From the NCBI RefSeq assembly GCF_023612095.1, contig NZ_CP086235.1:2367501-2431500 (forward strand): 64,000 bases of DNA. The letters are read 5' to 3'. The notes beneath the pieces are model-generated. The model was not told the origin of the DNA and searched no databases. It saw nothing but the letters and a program-made list of their open reading frames with translations. Within the stretch, counting starts at the first letter, position 1. Every line of letters begins with the position of its first letter. Position numbers and translations under genes: made by a program. Source of the DNA: Cytobacillus firmus (lineage in GTDB: Bacteria; Bacillota; Bacilli; Bacillales; Cytobacillaceae). Below are positions 8,093-15,690 of the stretch, in pieces.

Positions 8093-8125
8093 TTGGCTGT
8101 TTAAATTAGGATGAGAATGAAACTT

Positions 8126-8728
8126 TTATAAGCGGACGGCAGGCAGACAGGTAACAGCACAAAAACAGGAAAGATCCACATTAATGCAGATGCCTGTAGG
8201 AATAAGATCTTCTACGTTTTCACAGTCGATTTGGCTGCAAGGGGAACAGAAATCTTTTGTATGTGTTTTAAATGGGTCTTTAGAAGATTTACATTGCTTG
8301 AATGTCAACAGTTCCAATACAGCGCATTTGCCATCAAATTCTTTTATTCTAAAAATGAATGATGTGATACAAGCAAATTTTTTTTCCTTAGAATGATTAG
8401 TGAACGTGGTTACACCTGTGGCTTTGAATGGTTCACAGTTTCCGCAGTATAATAGGAAAGGAATTGTATTCTTTCTTGGCTTCTTATGCCCCCCCATAAG
8501 GTCATCAATGGATTCCCGGCAGGAACTCCTGCAGTCATCATCCATACCCGCTTTTTTCTGCGCTCTGAAAATGGCTTCCAAAACCTCTTCAACACAATTT
8601 TCATAGAAATTTTTCCGGTGTTTCCCCTCATCCCATTCCGGTTTTATATGACAATCACAGTCATAATCATGCTCATGGCAAAAATCATGCCTTTCAAAGT
8701 CTTTATTTTTTTTCCCGCACAAACCCAT
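8126..8728 (-). CDS. CotY/CotZ-family spore coat protein
   Basis: This 200-aa Cys-rich protein matches the CotY/CotZ/ExsY pattern: an N-terminal helix with CVEEVLEAI, a TIPFLLYCGNCEPFKA core, CAVLELL and a C-terminal VDLSCFCAVTCLP. The family forms disulfide-linked sheets in the spore crust or exosporium. The N-terminus has an unusual His/Asp/Cys-rich stretch of about 25 residues (FCHEHDYDCDCH) not present in the short CotY proteins I recall and possibly metal-binding. Start ATG at 8728 follows GGGGAGTG. It closes the spore-surface island. Confidence 0.88.
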   Translation of the reverse strand: MGLCGKKNKDFERHDFCHEHDYDCDCHIKPEWDEGKHRKNFYENCVEEVLEAIFRAQKKAGMDDDCRSSCRESIDDLMGGHKKPRKNTIPFLLYCGNCEPFKATGVTTFTNHSKEKKFACITSFIFRIKEFDGKCAVLELLTFKQCKSSKDPFKTHTKDFCSPCSQIDCENVEDLIPTGICINVDLSCFCAVTCLPAVRL

Positions 8729-8941
8729 GATTTTTCACTCCCCGAAAAATTAGTTCCACCATTAGCATACGGCTGAAATGAATATATCGAGTGAGAATCC
8801 CGCCTATAGACTGGAAAAAATTTGGTCTGAATTTAAAATAATTTTTAAAAGCAATGAAATTAGTCTGATTAACATGTCCAGACCTTTATTCCTTAATAAA
8901 CATATATTAAAAGTATATAAAACTAATTAAGGAGTGACTTT

Positions 8942-9892
8942 GTGGAACAGCCAATATTTTTAGAGCCTGTTTTCCAAGAAAGGATCTGGGGAGGTACAGC
9001 TCTTAAAAATATATTTGGCTATAACATTATTTCAGAAAAAACAGGTGAATGCTGGGCAATATCCGGACATGCACATGGCGAAAGCACAGTGTTATCGGGA
9101 AAGTTTACTGGGAAGAAGCTTAGTGAACTCTGGAGGGACCACCGTGAATTATTTGGTAATCATCATGCACAAGATTTTCCGTTGCTTGTAAAACTGCTTG
9201 ATGCCAATTCAGATTTATCTGTTCAAGTTCATCCTGATGACGAATATGCACAAAAGCATGGAACTGATATGTTTGGTAAAAATGAATGCTGGTACGTCCT
9301 GGACTGTATAGAGAATGCTAATATCATCTTAGGCCACAACGCCCAAACTAGAGAAGAGCTAACAAGTTTAATCGAAAAAGGGGAATGGGGTGAACTGCTG
9401 AATAAAATCCCAATTAAGAAAGGGGATTTTATATATGTTCCCAGCGGGACTGTTCATGCTTTAGGGAAGGGGACCCTCATCCTGGAGATTCAGCAGAGTT
9501 CTGATACCACATATAGACTCTATGATTATGACAGAATAGACGGCAATGGAAAGAAGCGCGAACTTCATTTGAGACAGGCTATTGAGGTGATTTCTGTACC
9601 TCACTATTTGCCTGAGCTTCAGCCGGAGTATGTTAAAAAGGGCAAAAACCGGTTTATAAAGTTCTTGGAAACTGAAAACTTCACTGTTTGCAAATGGGAA
9701 ATACAAGAGAATACTGCAATGAAAAAAGAAGTACCATTTCTGCTAATCAGTATAATAAACGGGAATGGGAGCTTAATCGTGAATAAAAATCGATACCATC
9801 TGAAAAAAGGCGACCACCTTATCCTGCCGGCCCCGATAACCATGTACTCACTTGAGGGTGAATTTGAGGCTATCGTTTCATACTCTTTATAA
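8942..9892 (+). CDS. manA: Mannose-6-phosphate isomerase, class I
   Basis: ManA interconverts mannose-6-phosphate and fructose-6-phosphate in the cytoplasm with a bound zinc. The 316-aa length is normal for the short Bacillus type. Zinc ligands are visible as Q95 and H97 (QVHPDD), E115 (KNECWYV) and H172 (SGTVHALG), and the family motif around LEIQQSSDTTYRLYDY is intact. GTG at 8942 is preceded by AAGGAGTG. It stands alone with a terminator downstream. It may supply mannose-derived sugars for cell or spore surface glycans, which is inference. Confidence 0.95.
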   Translation: MEQPIFLEPVFQERIWGGTALKNIFGYNIISEKTGECWAISGHAHGESTVLSGKFTGKKLSELWRDHRELFGNHHAQDFPLLVKLLDANSDLSVQVHPDDEYAQKHGTDMFGKNECWYVLDCIENANIILGHNAQTREELTSLIEKGEWGELLNKIPIKKGDFIYVPSGTVHALGKGTLILEIQQSSDTTYRLYDYDRIDGNGKKRELHLRQAIEVISVPHYLPELQPEYVKKGKNRFIKFLETENFTVCKWEIQENTAMKKEVPFLLISIINGNGSLIVNKNRYHLKKGDHLILPAPITMYSLEGEFEAIVSYSL

Positions 9893-9924
9893 TTTCCGTT
9901 TCTTAACCTTTTAGAACTTACAGG

Positions 9925-9956
9925 AAAAGCAGTCCAAATCAGGCCTGCTTTTTATT
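9925..9956 (+). terminator. Terminator of manA
   Basis: AAAAGCAG at 9925-9932 pairs with CTGCTTTT at 9945-9952 and is followed by T-rich sequence. Confidence 0.7.
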
Positions 9957-10100
9957 TTATATTGGATGTATATAAAACTCGTTAATTTCATCCCCGAAAA
10001 TATCCTGCTTATTCCATTATTTATATGTTTTCAGACTGGCAGTAGTATGAGCAGGTCAAAGGTACAAGCCATTTCTGCATGTAAACATACAATAGTATTG

Positions 10101-10172
10101 GCAAGTACTTGCTGTATAAAGTGAAACTTCAATCAGTGGGGTTCTTACTGCCCGTTAGACTGCGATAAAATT
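10101..10172. repeat. Possible remnant of a dispersed intergenic repeat, with a 12-bp palindrome
   Basis: The 340-base stretch between manA and the lysin gene holds no gene. It contains the perfect palindrome GCAAGTACTTGC (10101-10112) followed by TATAAAGTGAAACTTCAATC and a 'CAGTGGGGTTCTTACTGCCCG' type stretch. The 13-mer TAAAGTGAAACTT also occurs at 88-100. I recall similar sequence recurring between genes in Bacillus genomes, but I cannot check copy number. Confidence 0.35.
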
Positions 10173-10232
10173 GACTAATAATGAAAAGGAAAGCTTCAGG
10201 CCTTGGAAATAACATATTAAGGAGTGAATACG

Positions 10233-11600
10233 ATGAAGCTTTATTTAGACCCTGGACACGGAGGGACGGATCCGGGTGCTCTGGGAAATGGAATAAGAGA
10301 AAAGGATATTGCGCTTGATATCTCAAAAAATATAAAAAACATCTTAGTTGCAGGTTATCAGAATGTAGAAGTAAAAATGAGCCGTGAAAACGATACAACT
10401 AAAAGTTTGAGCCAAAGAACATCTGAAGCGAATAGCTGGGGGGCTGATTTTTATCTGTCCATTCACTGCAATGCAGCAAATGGAGCAGCGAGGGGGTATG
10501 AAGATTTTATTCATAACAGCTTAAACAGCTCTTCGCAGACCGCCATTTATCAGAATAGTATTCATGCTGAAGTTATAAAGCTGAATAACCTTATTGATAG
10601 AGGGAAGAAGAAGGCAGACTTCCATGTGCTGCGTGAATCTTCCATGCCATCCATGTTAACAGAAAATGGGTTTATTGATAATTCTGCTGATGCCGCTTTA
10701 ATGAAAGATCCGATATGGAGACAAAGAGTGGCACAGGGACACGTAAATGGAATCGTAAAAGCCTTTAATCTTAAAGCGAAAACAGCTGTCCCGCCAAAGC
10801 CAGTCGATCCCAGTAATCTGTACAGAGTGATCGCCGGGTCATTTACTAATAGAAACAATGCTGAGGACAGGGCCGCCCTTCTAAAAAACAAGGGCATTGA
10901 ATCGGTTATAGCCATTGCTGAAATATCTGGCAAGGTCTGGTACCGTGTACAAGCCGGGGCTTTCACTACAAAGGAAAATGCAGAAAAACAACTGGAAGCA
11001 GTAAAAAAAGCAGGAATAAGTGATGCCTATGTACAGTTTGACGCTCCGCCGGCAGTTCCATCTGAGCCCAAAGGGTATTCCATTCTCGGGGCAACTCATT
11101 TGTCCGCTGAGCATATGAATCAATATGCCAAACAGATAAACCCGAATGCTTCCAATTTAGGTTCATTCTATTCAGCTTTTGGAGAATATTACGGAATCAG
11201 AGGAGATGTAGCTTTTGCACAGGCCATGCATGAAACCAACTTTCTCCGATTTACCGGTGATGTTAAACCAGGCCAGAATAATTTTGCAGGACTCGGCGCA
11301 ACAGGGAATGGTACGTCAGGAGCAAGCTTTCCCACACAGGAGGAAGGCGTACTGGCACATCTGCAGCATTTATATGCCTACGCTTCGACACAGCCCCTGC
11401 CTTCCAAATACACGGTAGTGGATCCGCGTTTCAGCCTGGTGAAAAGAGGTTCGGCTAAGCTATGGAAGGAATTGAACGGCAAATGGGCAGTACCCGGTAC
11501 AAATTATGCTGAATCTATCATGAACATCTACAAAAATATGATCAGATTTTCTAATGAAAAACTGGAAGCTGTTTTAAAGGATATTGAAGGAAGTAAATAA
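10233..11600 (+). CDS. CwlC-like N-acetylmuramoyl-L-alanine amidase fused to a glucosaminidase domain
   Basis: This 455-aa protein has three parts. Residues 1-180 are an Amidase_3 domain with zinc ligands H9, E23 and H78 and catalytic E144 (LTENGFIDN). Residues about 194-270 are two SPOR-type peptidoglycan-binding repeats (YRVIAGSFTNRNNAEDRA, YRVQAGAFTTKENAEKQL). Residues about 283-445 are a glucosaminidase domain (AFAQAMHETNFLRF, E334; NNFAGLGATG). There is no signal peptide, as in B. subtilis CwlC, the mother-cell lysin that the first two parts resemble. ATG at 10233 has AAGGAG eight bases upstream; the GTG nine bases earlier overlaps that site. Confidence 0.92.
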   Translation: MKLYLDPGHGGTDPGALGNGIREKDIALDISKNIKNILVAGYQNVEVKMSRENDTTKSLSQRTSEANSWGADFYLSIHCNAANGAARGYEDFIHNSLNSSSQTAIYQNSIHAEVIKLNNLIDRGKKKADFHVLRESSMPSMLTENGFIDNSADAALMKDPIWRQRVAQGHVNGIVKAFNLKAKTAVPPKPVDPSNLYRVIAGSFTNRNNAEDRAALLKNKGIESVIAIAEISGKVWYRVQAGAFTTKENAEKQLEAVKKAGISDAYVQFDAPPAVPSEPKGYSILGATHLSAEHMNQYAKQINPNASNLGSFYSAFGEYYGIRGDVAFAQAMHETNFLRFTGDVKPGQNNFAGLGATGNGTSGASFPTQEEGVLAHLQHLYAYASTQPLPSKYTVVDPRFSLVKRGSAKLWKELNGKWAVPGTNYAESIMNIYKNMIRFSNEKLEAVLKDIEGSK

Positions 11601-11604
11601 AAAA

Positions 11605-11632
11605 GGCGGACTGATCTGCGTCCGCTTTTAAA
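11605..11632. terminator. Convergent terminator between the lysin gene and trhA
   Basis: GCGGAC and GTCCGC form the stem with an eight-base loop, flanked by A residues on the left and T residues on the right, so it can serve both strands. Confidence 0.75.
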
Positions 11633-12275
11633 TCACATACATGAACACACAAAGAAAATGTGTCATGCTTCCCATCATGATGAAAATATGAAAAATCTCA
11701 TGAAAACCCATTGAATTAAATTCGAGGAATTTTGGTTTAACAGCATAAATCACTCCGCCGATTGTGTAAAGGATGCCTCCGAGAAAAAGCAGCATAACAC
11801 CTGCTGAGCTTAAAGATTCAGAAAGAGGAGAGAAGGCGAAAACGATAATCCATCCCATGGCAATGTATAACGCTGTAGAAAGCCAGCGCGGACAGTTGAA
11901 CCATATCATTTTAAACAGAATGCCTGACAAAGCAACAACTGTAACTATTCCAAATAAAACCCAGCCAGTCACACCATTTAAGGTGATGAGGCAAAAAGGT
12001 GTATACGAACCTGCAATCAATACATAAATCATAGAATGATCAAGCTTTCTTAAAAAGGCAATGACTTTATCTTTAGCGATGACCATATGATAGGCAGCTG
12101 ATGCTGAATAAAGAAGCATCAAACTGATTCCAAAAATAGCAACAGCCGTAATGGCAAGCGGTGAAGAGGTTGTCAGTGAGGCTTTGATCACCATGGCAAG
12201 CAATCCGGCAAAGGATAAAATGGCTCCTGCTAAATGGGTTAGTCCGTTGATGGGCTCCCGGATATACGAATTCAT
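11628..12275 (-). CDS. trhA: Hemolysin III / TrhA-family membrane protein
   Basis: This 215-aa protein has seven membrane segments and the PAQR/hemolysin III signatures: E7-x-x-N-x-x-T-H (REPINGLTHLAG), S-A-x-Y-H (SASAAYHM), the DHSMIYVLIAGSYTPF motif and the C-terminal HEIFHIFIMMGSMTHF. The conserved His and Asp residues form the putative metal site of this superfamily. In Bacillus the family has been linked to membrane-fluidity homeostasis. ATG at 12275 follows AAGGAGG. It is divergent from a DUF1836 regulator and has a sigma-A promoter with a dyad at the presumed transcription start. Confidence 0.92.
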   Translation of the reverse strand: MNSYIREPINGLTHLAGAILSFAGLLAMVIKASLTTSSPLAITAVAIFGISLMLLYSASAAYHMVIAKDKVIAFLRKLDHSMIYVLIAGSYTPFCLITLNGVTGWVLFGIVTVVALSGILFKMIWFNCPRWLSTALYIAMGWIIVFAFSPLSESLSSAGVMLLFLGGILYTIGGVIYAVKPKFLEFNSMGFHEIFHIFIMMGSMTHFLCVFMYVI

Positions 12276-12302
12276 AAAATCTCCTCCTTAATGTTCTTAT
12301 AT

Positions 12303-12353
12303 GTAGTTTCTATAACTACTTATTATAATATATACAAAACACCATCTAGTCAA
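12303..12353 (-). promoter_or_regulatory. trhA promoter with overlapping operator-like dyad
   Basis: On the minus strand TTGACT (12348-12353) and TATTAT (12325-12330) are separated by 17 bases, a good sigma-A promoter for trhA. Immediately downstream lies the inverted repeat GTAGTT-N5-AACTAC (12303-12319), which would cover the start of transcription. A protein bound there would block trhA; the divergent DUF1836 protein is the obvious candidate. Confidence 0.6.
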
Positions 12354-12420
12354 TATTTACAATCTGAGTTTTTTTAAGTAGAATTTATATAACGATAAAT
12401 GAGGGGTTTGAGGAATTGTT

Positions 12421-12975
12421 ATGAAATTGGAAAAACTCATAGCGGATAACCAAATTGAATTGGAAGATATACCACAAATAGATTTATATATGGATCAAGT
12501 AATCCAGCTTTTTGAAAATACCTTTGGGAACACGACGAGAAATGAAGAGGAAAAAGTGCTAACTAAGACAATGATAAATAACTATGCAAAAGGGAAATTA
12601 TTTTTTCCAATTAAAAATAAAAAATATTCAAAGGAGCACCTTATATTAATTGCTTTTATCTATCAGCTAAAAGGGGCTCTATCCATAAATGATATTAAAA
12701 GCCTGCTAAATAGCGTCAACACGAGGACGGCAGAAGGAAAGATGGATCTGAACCATTTTTATCAGCTTTACCTCGATTTGGCGAAACTGAATGCCGATGC
12801 ATTTATTAATGATCTGGAAAATCAGGCGGGCAGGGCGGCAGAGCTAAATGAAGGGCAGCCAGCCCAGCTGGAAAAAGTCCTGCTGGCATCTTCACTCGTT
12901 CATATGAGCAACTTATACCGAAAAGCAGCTGAACGCATTGTGGATGAGGTAAAGGAGACAGGCGATGAGAAATAG
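12421..12975 (+). CDS. DUF1836 putative transcriptional regulator
   Basis: This 184-aa protein begins with a long helix (DIPQIDLYMDQVIQLFE) and a segment with MerR-like helix-turn-helix character: ITK-type 'LTKTMINNYAKGKLFFPIKNKKYSKEHLILIAFIYQLKGALS'. This arrangement is typical of DUF1836 proteins. It probably binds DNA; no ligand domain is obvious. ATG at 12421 lacks a strong ribosome binding site. It is divergent from trhA and followed by a four-to-eleven-base overlap with a small membrane-protein gene. A role as regulator of trhA is inferred from the dyad between them. Confidence 0.8.
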   Translation: MKLEKLIADNQIELEDIPQIDLYMDQVIQLFENTFGNTTRNEEEKVLTKTMINNYAKGKLFFPIKNKKYSKEHLILIAFIYQLKGALSINDIKSLLNSVNTRTAEGKMDLNHFYQLYLDLAKLNADAFINDLENQAGRAAELNEGQPAQLEKVLLASSLVHMSNLYRKAAERIVDEVKETGDEK

Positions 12976-13135
12976 AAAAGCGGGTACCTTCATTAAAAAG
13001 AAAGAAAAACGAAAATCAGGTTGGCTGCGGGAAATCATGTACGAGATCCTCGATTTAGATGTTATCGTTTTTCTTTTTCGGATAATACTGTGGATACCTC
13101 GATTAATTATCAGCTTTTTTAAAAATGCGTTTTGA
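12965..13135 (+). CDS. Small basic membrane protein (56 aa), unknown function
   Basis: A 56-codon frame begins with ATG at 12965, inside the end of the DUF1836 gene, seven bases after AAGGAG. The first 18 residues are strongly basic (MRNRKAGTFIKKKEKRK) and residues about 31-52 are hydrophobic with Trp and Pro-Arg (VIVFLFRIILWIPRLIISFF). The overlap suggests translational coupling to the regulator, so it may be part of the same membrane-related function as trhA. I do not recognise the family. Confidence 0.65.
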   Translation: MRNRKAGTFIKKKEKRKSGWLREIMYEILDLDVIVFLFRIILWIPRLIISFFKNAF

Positions 13136-13137
13136 AG

Positions 13138-13241
13138 GAAGCAGCTTCAGACACAAAAAGGTCGGAAGCAGGGGTTTGAGTCAGAACTTGAGGCAACTTC
13201 TGACACAAAAAGCGAAAATCCCGGAATCTGAGTCCGAACCA
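13138..13241. repeat. Imperfect 52-bp tandem duplication with internal hairpin
   Basis: Two adjacent 52-base units (13138-13189 and 13190-13241) agree at about 35 of 52 positions, best in the segments 'CTTC(A/T)GACACAAAAAG' and 'GAGTC(A/C)GAAC'. Across their junction GTCAGAACTT (13180-13189) pairs with AACTTCTGAC (13195-13204) with one mismatch. The block follows directly after the stop of the 56-aa gene and encodes nothing convincing. Confidence 0.6.
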
Positions 13242-13310
13242 CCTTCCCGTTATACAAATCCTCACCATAAACAAATGCCCGCACCAGAAATCAGCGGGCA
13301 CCAAACATAC

Positions 13311-13335
13311 AAAAACCCGGGCCCCACAGCCCGGG
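13311..13335 (-). terminator. Terminator of uppP
   Basis: On the minus strand CCCGGGC and GCCCGGG form a GC stem (13316-13335) followed by TTTTT. A second hairpin, TGCCCGC with GCGGGCA (13276-13300), lies just beyond. Confidence 0.85.
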
Positions 13336-13342
13336 ATCATTT

Positions 13343-14173
13343 TTATAGAAATACGAAATAGATAACCCCCGCCAAAACGATTCTATAAATGGCAAAAGGG
13401 ATCAGTTTAATCTTGCCGATAATCTTCAAGAAGAAGCGGATTGAAACTAATGCAAAAATAAATGCACTGACAAATCCTGCAATAAAGAACGGAAGCGCCT
13501 CGACTGAAAAGTATTCAAGATTCTTTATTAATGAAAGAAAACTCGCACCGGCCATAATCGGCACGGCCATGATAAAAGTAAAATCAGCTGCAGCCCTATG
13601 TGACAGGCCAAGCAGCACGCCGCCTGAAATGGTGGAACCTGAACGCGAGAATCCTGGCCATAGGGAGAAACATTGTATCAATCCAATAGATAAAGCCTGT
13701 TTATAGGTGATTTGATCAACAGAAACTGTCTTCGGGTTTTTGCCTCCAAAAATATCGGCAAAAATCATCAGAAAAGCACCAATAACCAAACCAATCAGTA
13801 CCGTCTCAGTTGAAAACAGATGTTCATCAATATAATCCTCAAACAAAACGCCAAGAATCCCTGCTGGAATTAACCCGACAATGACTTGAGACAGTTTCAG
13901 GCGGCTTTGTTTTTCTTCCGAGCTTTTATTCCGTCCCCCGAGGCCGAGCATTTCAATGAACCGGTCCCTGAAAATAATTACAACCGCTAAAATGGAACCG
14001 AGCTGAATAACGACTTTAAAGGTATTGGCTTCATATTTGGATAAGAACTCTTTTGTATTAAGCCACATATCATCCACAATAATCATATGTCCTGTCGATG
14101 ACACTGGGGCAAACTCAGTCATTCCTTCAACAAACCCCAATATAATTGCTTTCAAAATCATAATAAATTCCAT
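13343..14173 (-). CDS. uppP: Undecaprenyl-diphosphatase UppP (BacA)
   Basis: UppP removes a phosphate from undecaprenyl diphosphate at the membrane so that the lipid carrier can be reused for peptidoglycan and teichoic acid synthesis. The 276-aa protein shows about eight membrane segments and both family motifs: the N-terminal E-x-x-(P/x)-V-S-S-T-G-H (EFAPVSSTGHMI, with E12-E20 region acidic residues) and P-G-x-S-R-S-G-x-T (LWPGFSRSGSTISGG). ATG at 14173 follows AAAGGAG. It is a single-gene unit with a strong terminator. Confidence 0.97.
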   Translation of the reverse strand: MEFIMILKAIILGFVEGMTEFAPVSSTGHMIIVDDMWLNTKEFLSKYEANTFKVVIQLGSILAVVIIFRDRFIEMLGLGGRNKSSEEKQSRLKLSQVIVGLIPAGILGVLFEDYIDEHLFSTETVLIGLVIGAFLMIFADIFGGKNPKTVSVDQITYKQALSIGLIQCFSLWPGFSRSGSTISGGVLLGLSHRAAADFTFIMAVPIMAGASFLSLIKNLEYFSVEALPFFIAGFVSAFIFALVSIRFFLKIIGKIKLIPFAIYRIVLAGVIYFVFL

Positions 14174-14427
14174 AACTGTTATATTCTCCTTTTATTCTGA
14201 TGCAAACAACTCCATTTAATGATTATAAACCATTTGAGATAGATAGGAACACTTTTTTACAAAGTAATATAGATGTAAACTGTCTATTAATTCAGCTGAA
14301 ATTGGCATTTGTAAACTGGTCAATAGCAGGCAGAAATCCTCATTCAAAGTATTTGAAATCTAAGAGGATCTTAAGTGAAAATAGTTCGATCACTAATTCA
14401 CAAACTCTTCACAGAATTCCAAAGTCT

Positions 14428-14470
14428 TGTGAGAAAAATCACCAATTTCAGAGCTGATTTACCATATGAT
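14428..14470 (+). promoter_or_regulatory. FNR-type box and -10 element of the nirK promoter
   Basis: The gene-free stretch 14174-14510 contains TGTGA-N6-TCACC at 14428-14443, one base from the FNR/CRP consensus. TATGAT at 14465-14470 is a -10 hexamer that would start transcription near 14477, placing the box centre at about -41.5, the exact position for class II activation. It implies oxygen-limited induction of nirK. No other feature is seen in this gap. Confidence 0.78.
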
Positions 14471-14510
14471 AAAAGCAGATAAACCAATCGATTAAAAGGA
14501 GGAAATTAAG

Positions 14511-15569
14511 ATGAGAAAAGGAGTAAAATATCTGCTTACTTCCGCAATAGGCATAGGCTTGCTAACGGGATGCAGCCAGGGGGCAGCACCTGAAAATGCA
14601 CTTCAGCCCGAGGAAAAAGTACTGGCAGCAGAAACCCAGCCTGAAGCAATCGCTCCGCACAAAGATTTAAATCAGGAGCCTATTCCATTGAAGATTGAAA
14701 GAGTCGGAGAGAATGAAGTGAATGTCGAAATGACTTCCCAAATTACAGATATCGAGATCGATAAAGGAAAATTCTATAAAGCGTGGACATTTAACGGGGA
14801 AGCACCAGGACCGGTAGTAGTTGTCAATGAAGGGGACACAATCAATTTCACCTTAAAAAACATGGATCCGGCAATACCGCACAGCATGGATTTTCACGCT
14901 GTACACGCAGCTCCTTCAAAAGACTTCTCCAACGTCAAGCCTGATGAGACGGGAACATTCAGTTACCCTGCCAATAAACCTGGCGTGTTTATGTATCACT
15001 GCGGAACTTCACCGGTATTATCACATATCGCAAACGGAATGCACGGAACGATTATTGTTAAGCCAAAAGCCGGCTATCCGACTGATAAAGAGATTGATAG
15101 AGAATATACAATTATTCAAAACGAATGGTATAAATACAACGACCTTGATGATTTTACAAATGGGGTTCCGAGTCATGTAGTTTTCTCAACAAAGGCGCTA
15201 AAAGAGGGAGACCCTAATACAAATGGGGATACGTTCACACTTAAAGACAAACCGCTTCTGGCTAAAGTAGGGGATAAAGTAAGGATGTATGTAAATAATG
15301 TGGGGCCAAATGAAGTGAGCTCTTTCCATGTGGTGGGTACAGTGTTTGATGATGTATACATTGACGGCAACCCTTTTAACCATTACAAAGGTCTCCAGAC
15401 GGTCATGCTCCCGGCGAGCGGCGGAGCTGTTGTGGAATTTACCGTAACGAAGGAAGGCAGCTACCCCATCGTGACGCATCAATTTAACCATGCACAAAAA
15501 GGAGCCGTCGCCATTCTAAAGGTAACTGCGACCGGTGAAGACGACGGTAAGGCTACAATGAGCCACTAA
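14511..15569 (+). CDS. nirK: Copper-containing nitrite reductase, lipoprotein
   Basis: NirK reduces nitrite to nitric oxide outside the membrane. The 352-aa precursor has a lipoprotein signal (LLTGC, Cys21), so it is anchored to the outer face of the membrane. Two cupredoxin domains follow. Type 1 copper ligands are H124, C164, H172 and M177; type 2 ligands are H129, H163 and H323; the catalytic pair is D127 and H273. All are present. ATG at 14511 follows AAAGGAGG. The FNR-type box upstream and the nos accessory genes downstream place it in anaerobic denitrification. Confidence 0.96.
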   Translation: MRKGVKYLLTSAIGIGLLTGCSQGAAPENALQPEEKVLAAETQPEAIAPHKDLNQEPIPLKIERVGENEVNVEMTSQITDIEIDKGKFYKAWTFNGEAPGPVVVVNEGDTINFTLKNMDPAIPHSMDFHAVHAAPSKDFSNVKPDETGTFSYPANKPGVFMYHCGTSPVLSHIANGMHGTIIVKPKAGYPTDKEIDREYTIIQNEWYKYNDLDDFTNGVPSHVVFSTKALKEGDPNTNGDTFTLKDKPLLAKVGDKVRMYVNNVGPNEVSSFHVVGTVFDDVYIDGNPFNHYKGLQTVMLPASGGAVVEFTVTKEGSYPIVTHQFNHAQKGAVAILKVTATGEDDGKATMSH

Positions 15570-15635
15570 ATATAAATAAAAACTCAACTCAAACTAAATT
15601 ATACAAGAGAAAAATTAAAAATGGAATACCTTTTT

Positions 15636-15675
15636 CGGCTATCTTCAAAGAGATAGCCGGAACGCATATTTCCGG
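15636..15675 (+). other. Two overlapping, mutually exclusive hairpins before nosD
   Basis: CGGCTATCT (15636-15644) pairs with AGATAGCCG (15651-15659), and CCGGAA (15657-15662) pairs with TTCCGG (15670-15675); the two stems share bases 15657-15659. No T tract follows, so neither is a normal terminator. They lie between nirK and the nosD ribosome binding site and could set the relative output of the two genes. Confidence 0.5.
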
Positions 15676-15690
15676 GCAGGTGATTGCTGA

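Noticed and set aside
13119..13340. 73-codon minus-strand frame and 78-codon plus-strand frame across the same region
   Set aside because: Both run through the 52-bp repeat and the uppP terminators; no ribosome binding site and odd composition.
14200..14457. 85-codon plus-strand frame before nirK
   Set aside because: It overlaps the FNR box, has no ribosome binding site and AT-driven composition; better read as regulatory DNA.
15636..15661. Terminator after nirK
   Set aside because: The stem is good, but the T run is on its upstream side and no T tract follows on either strand.
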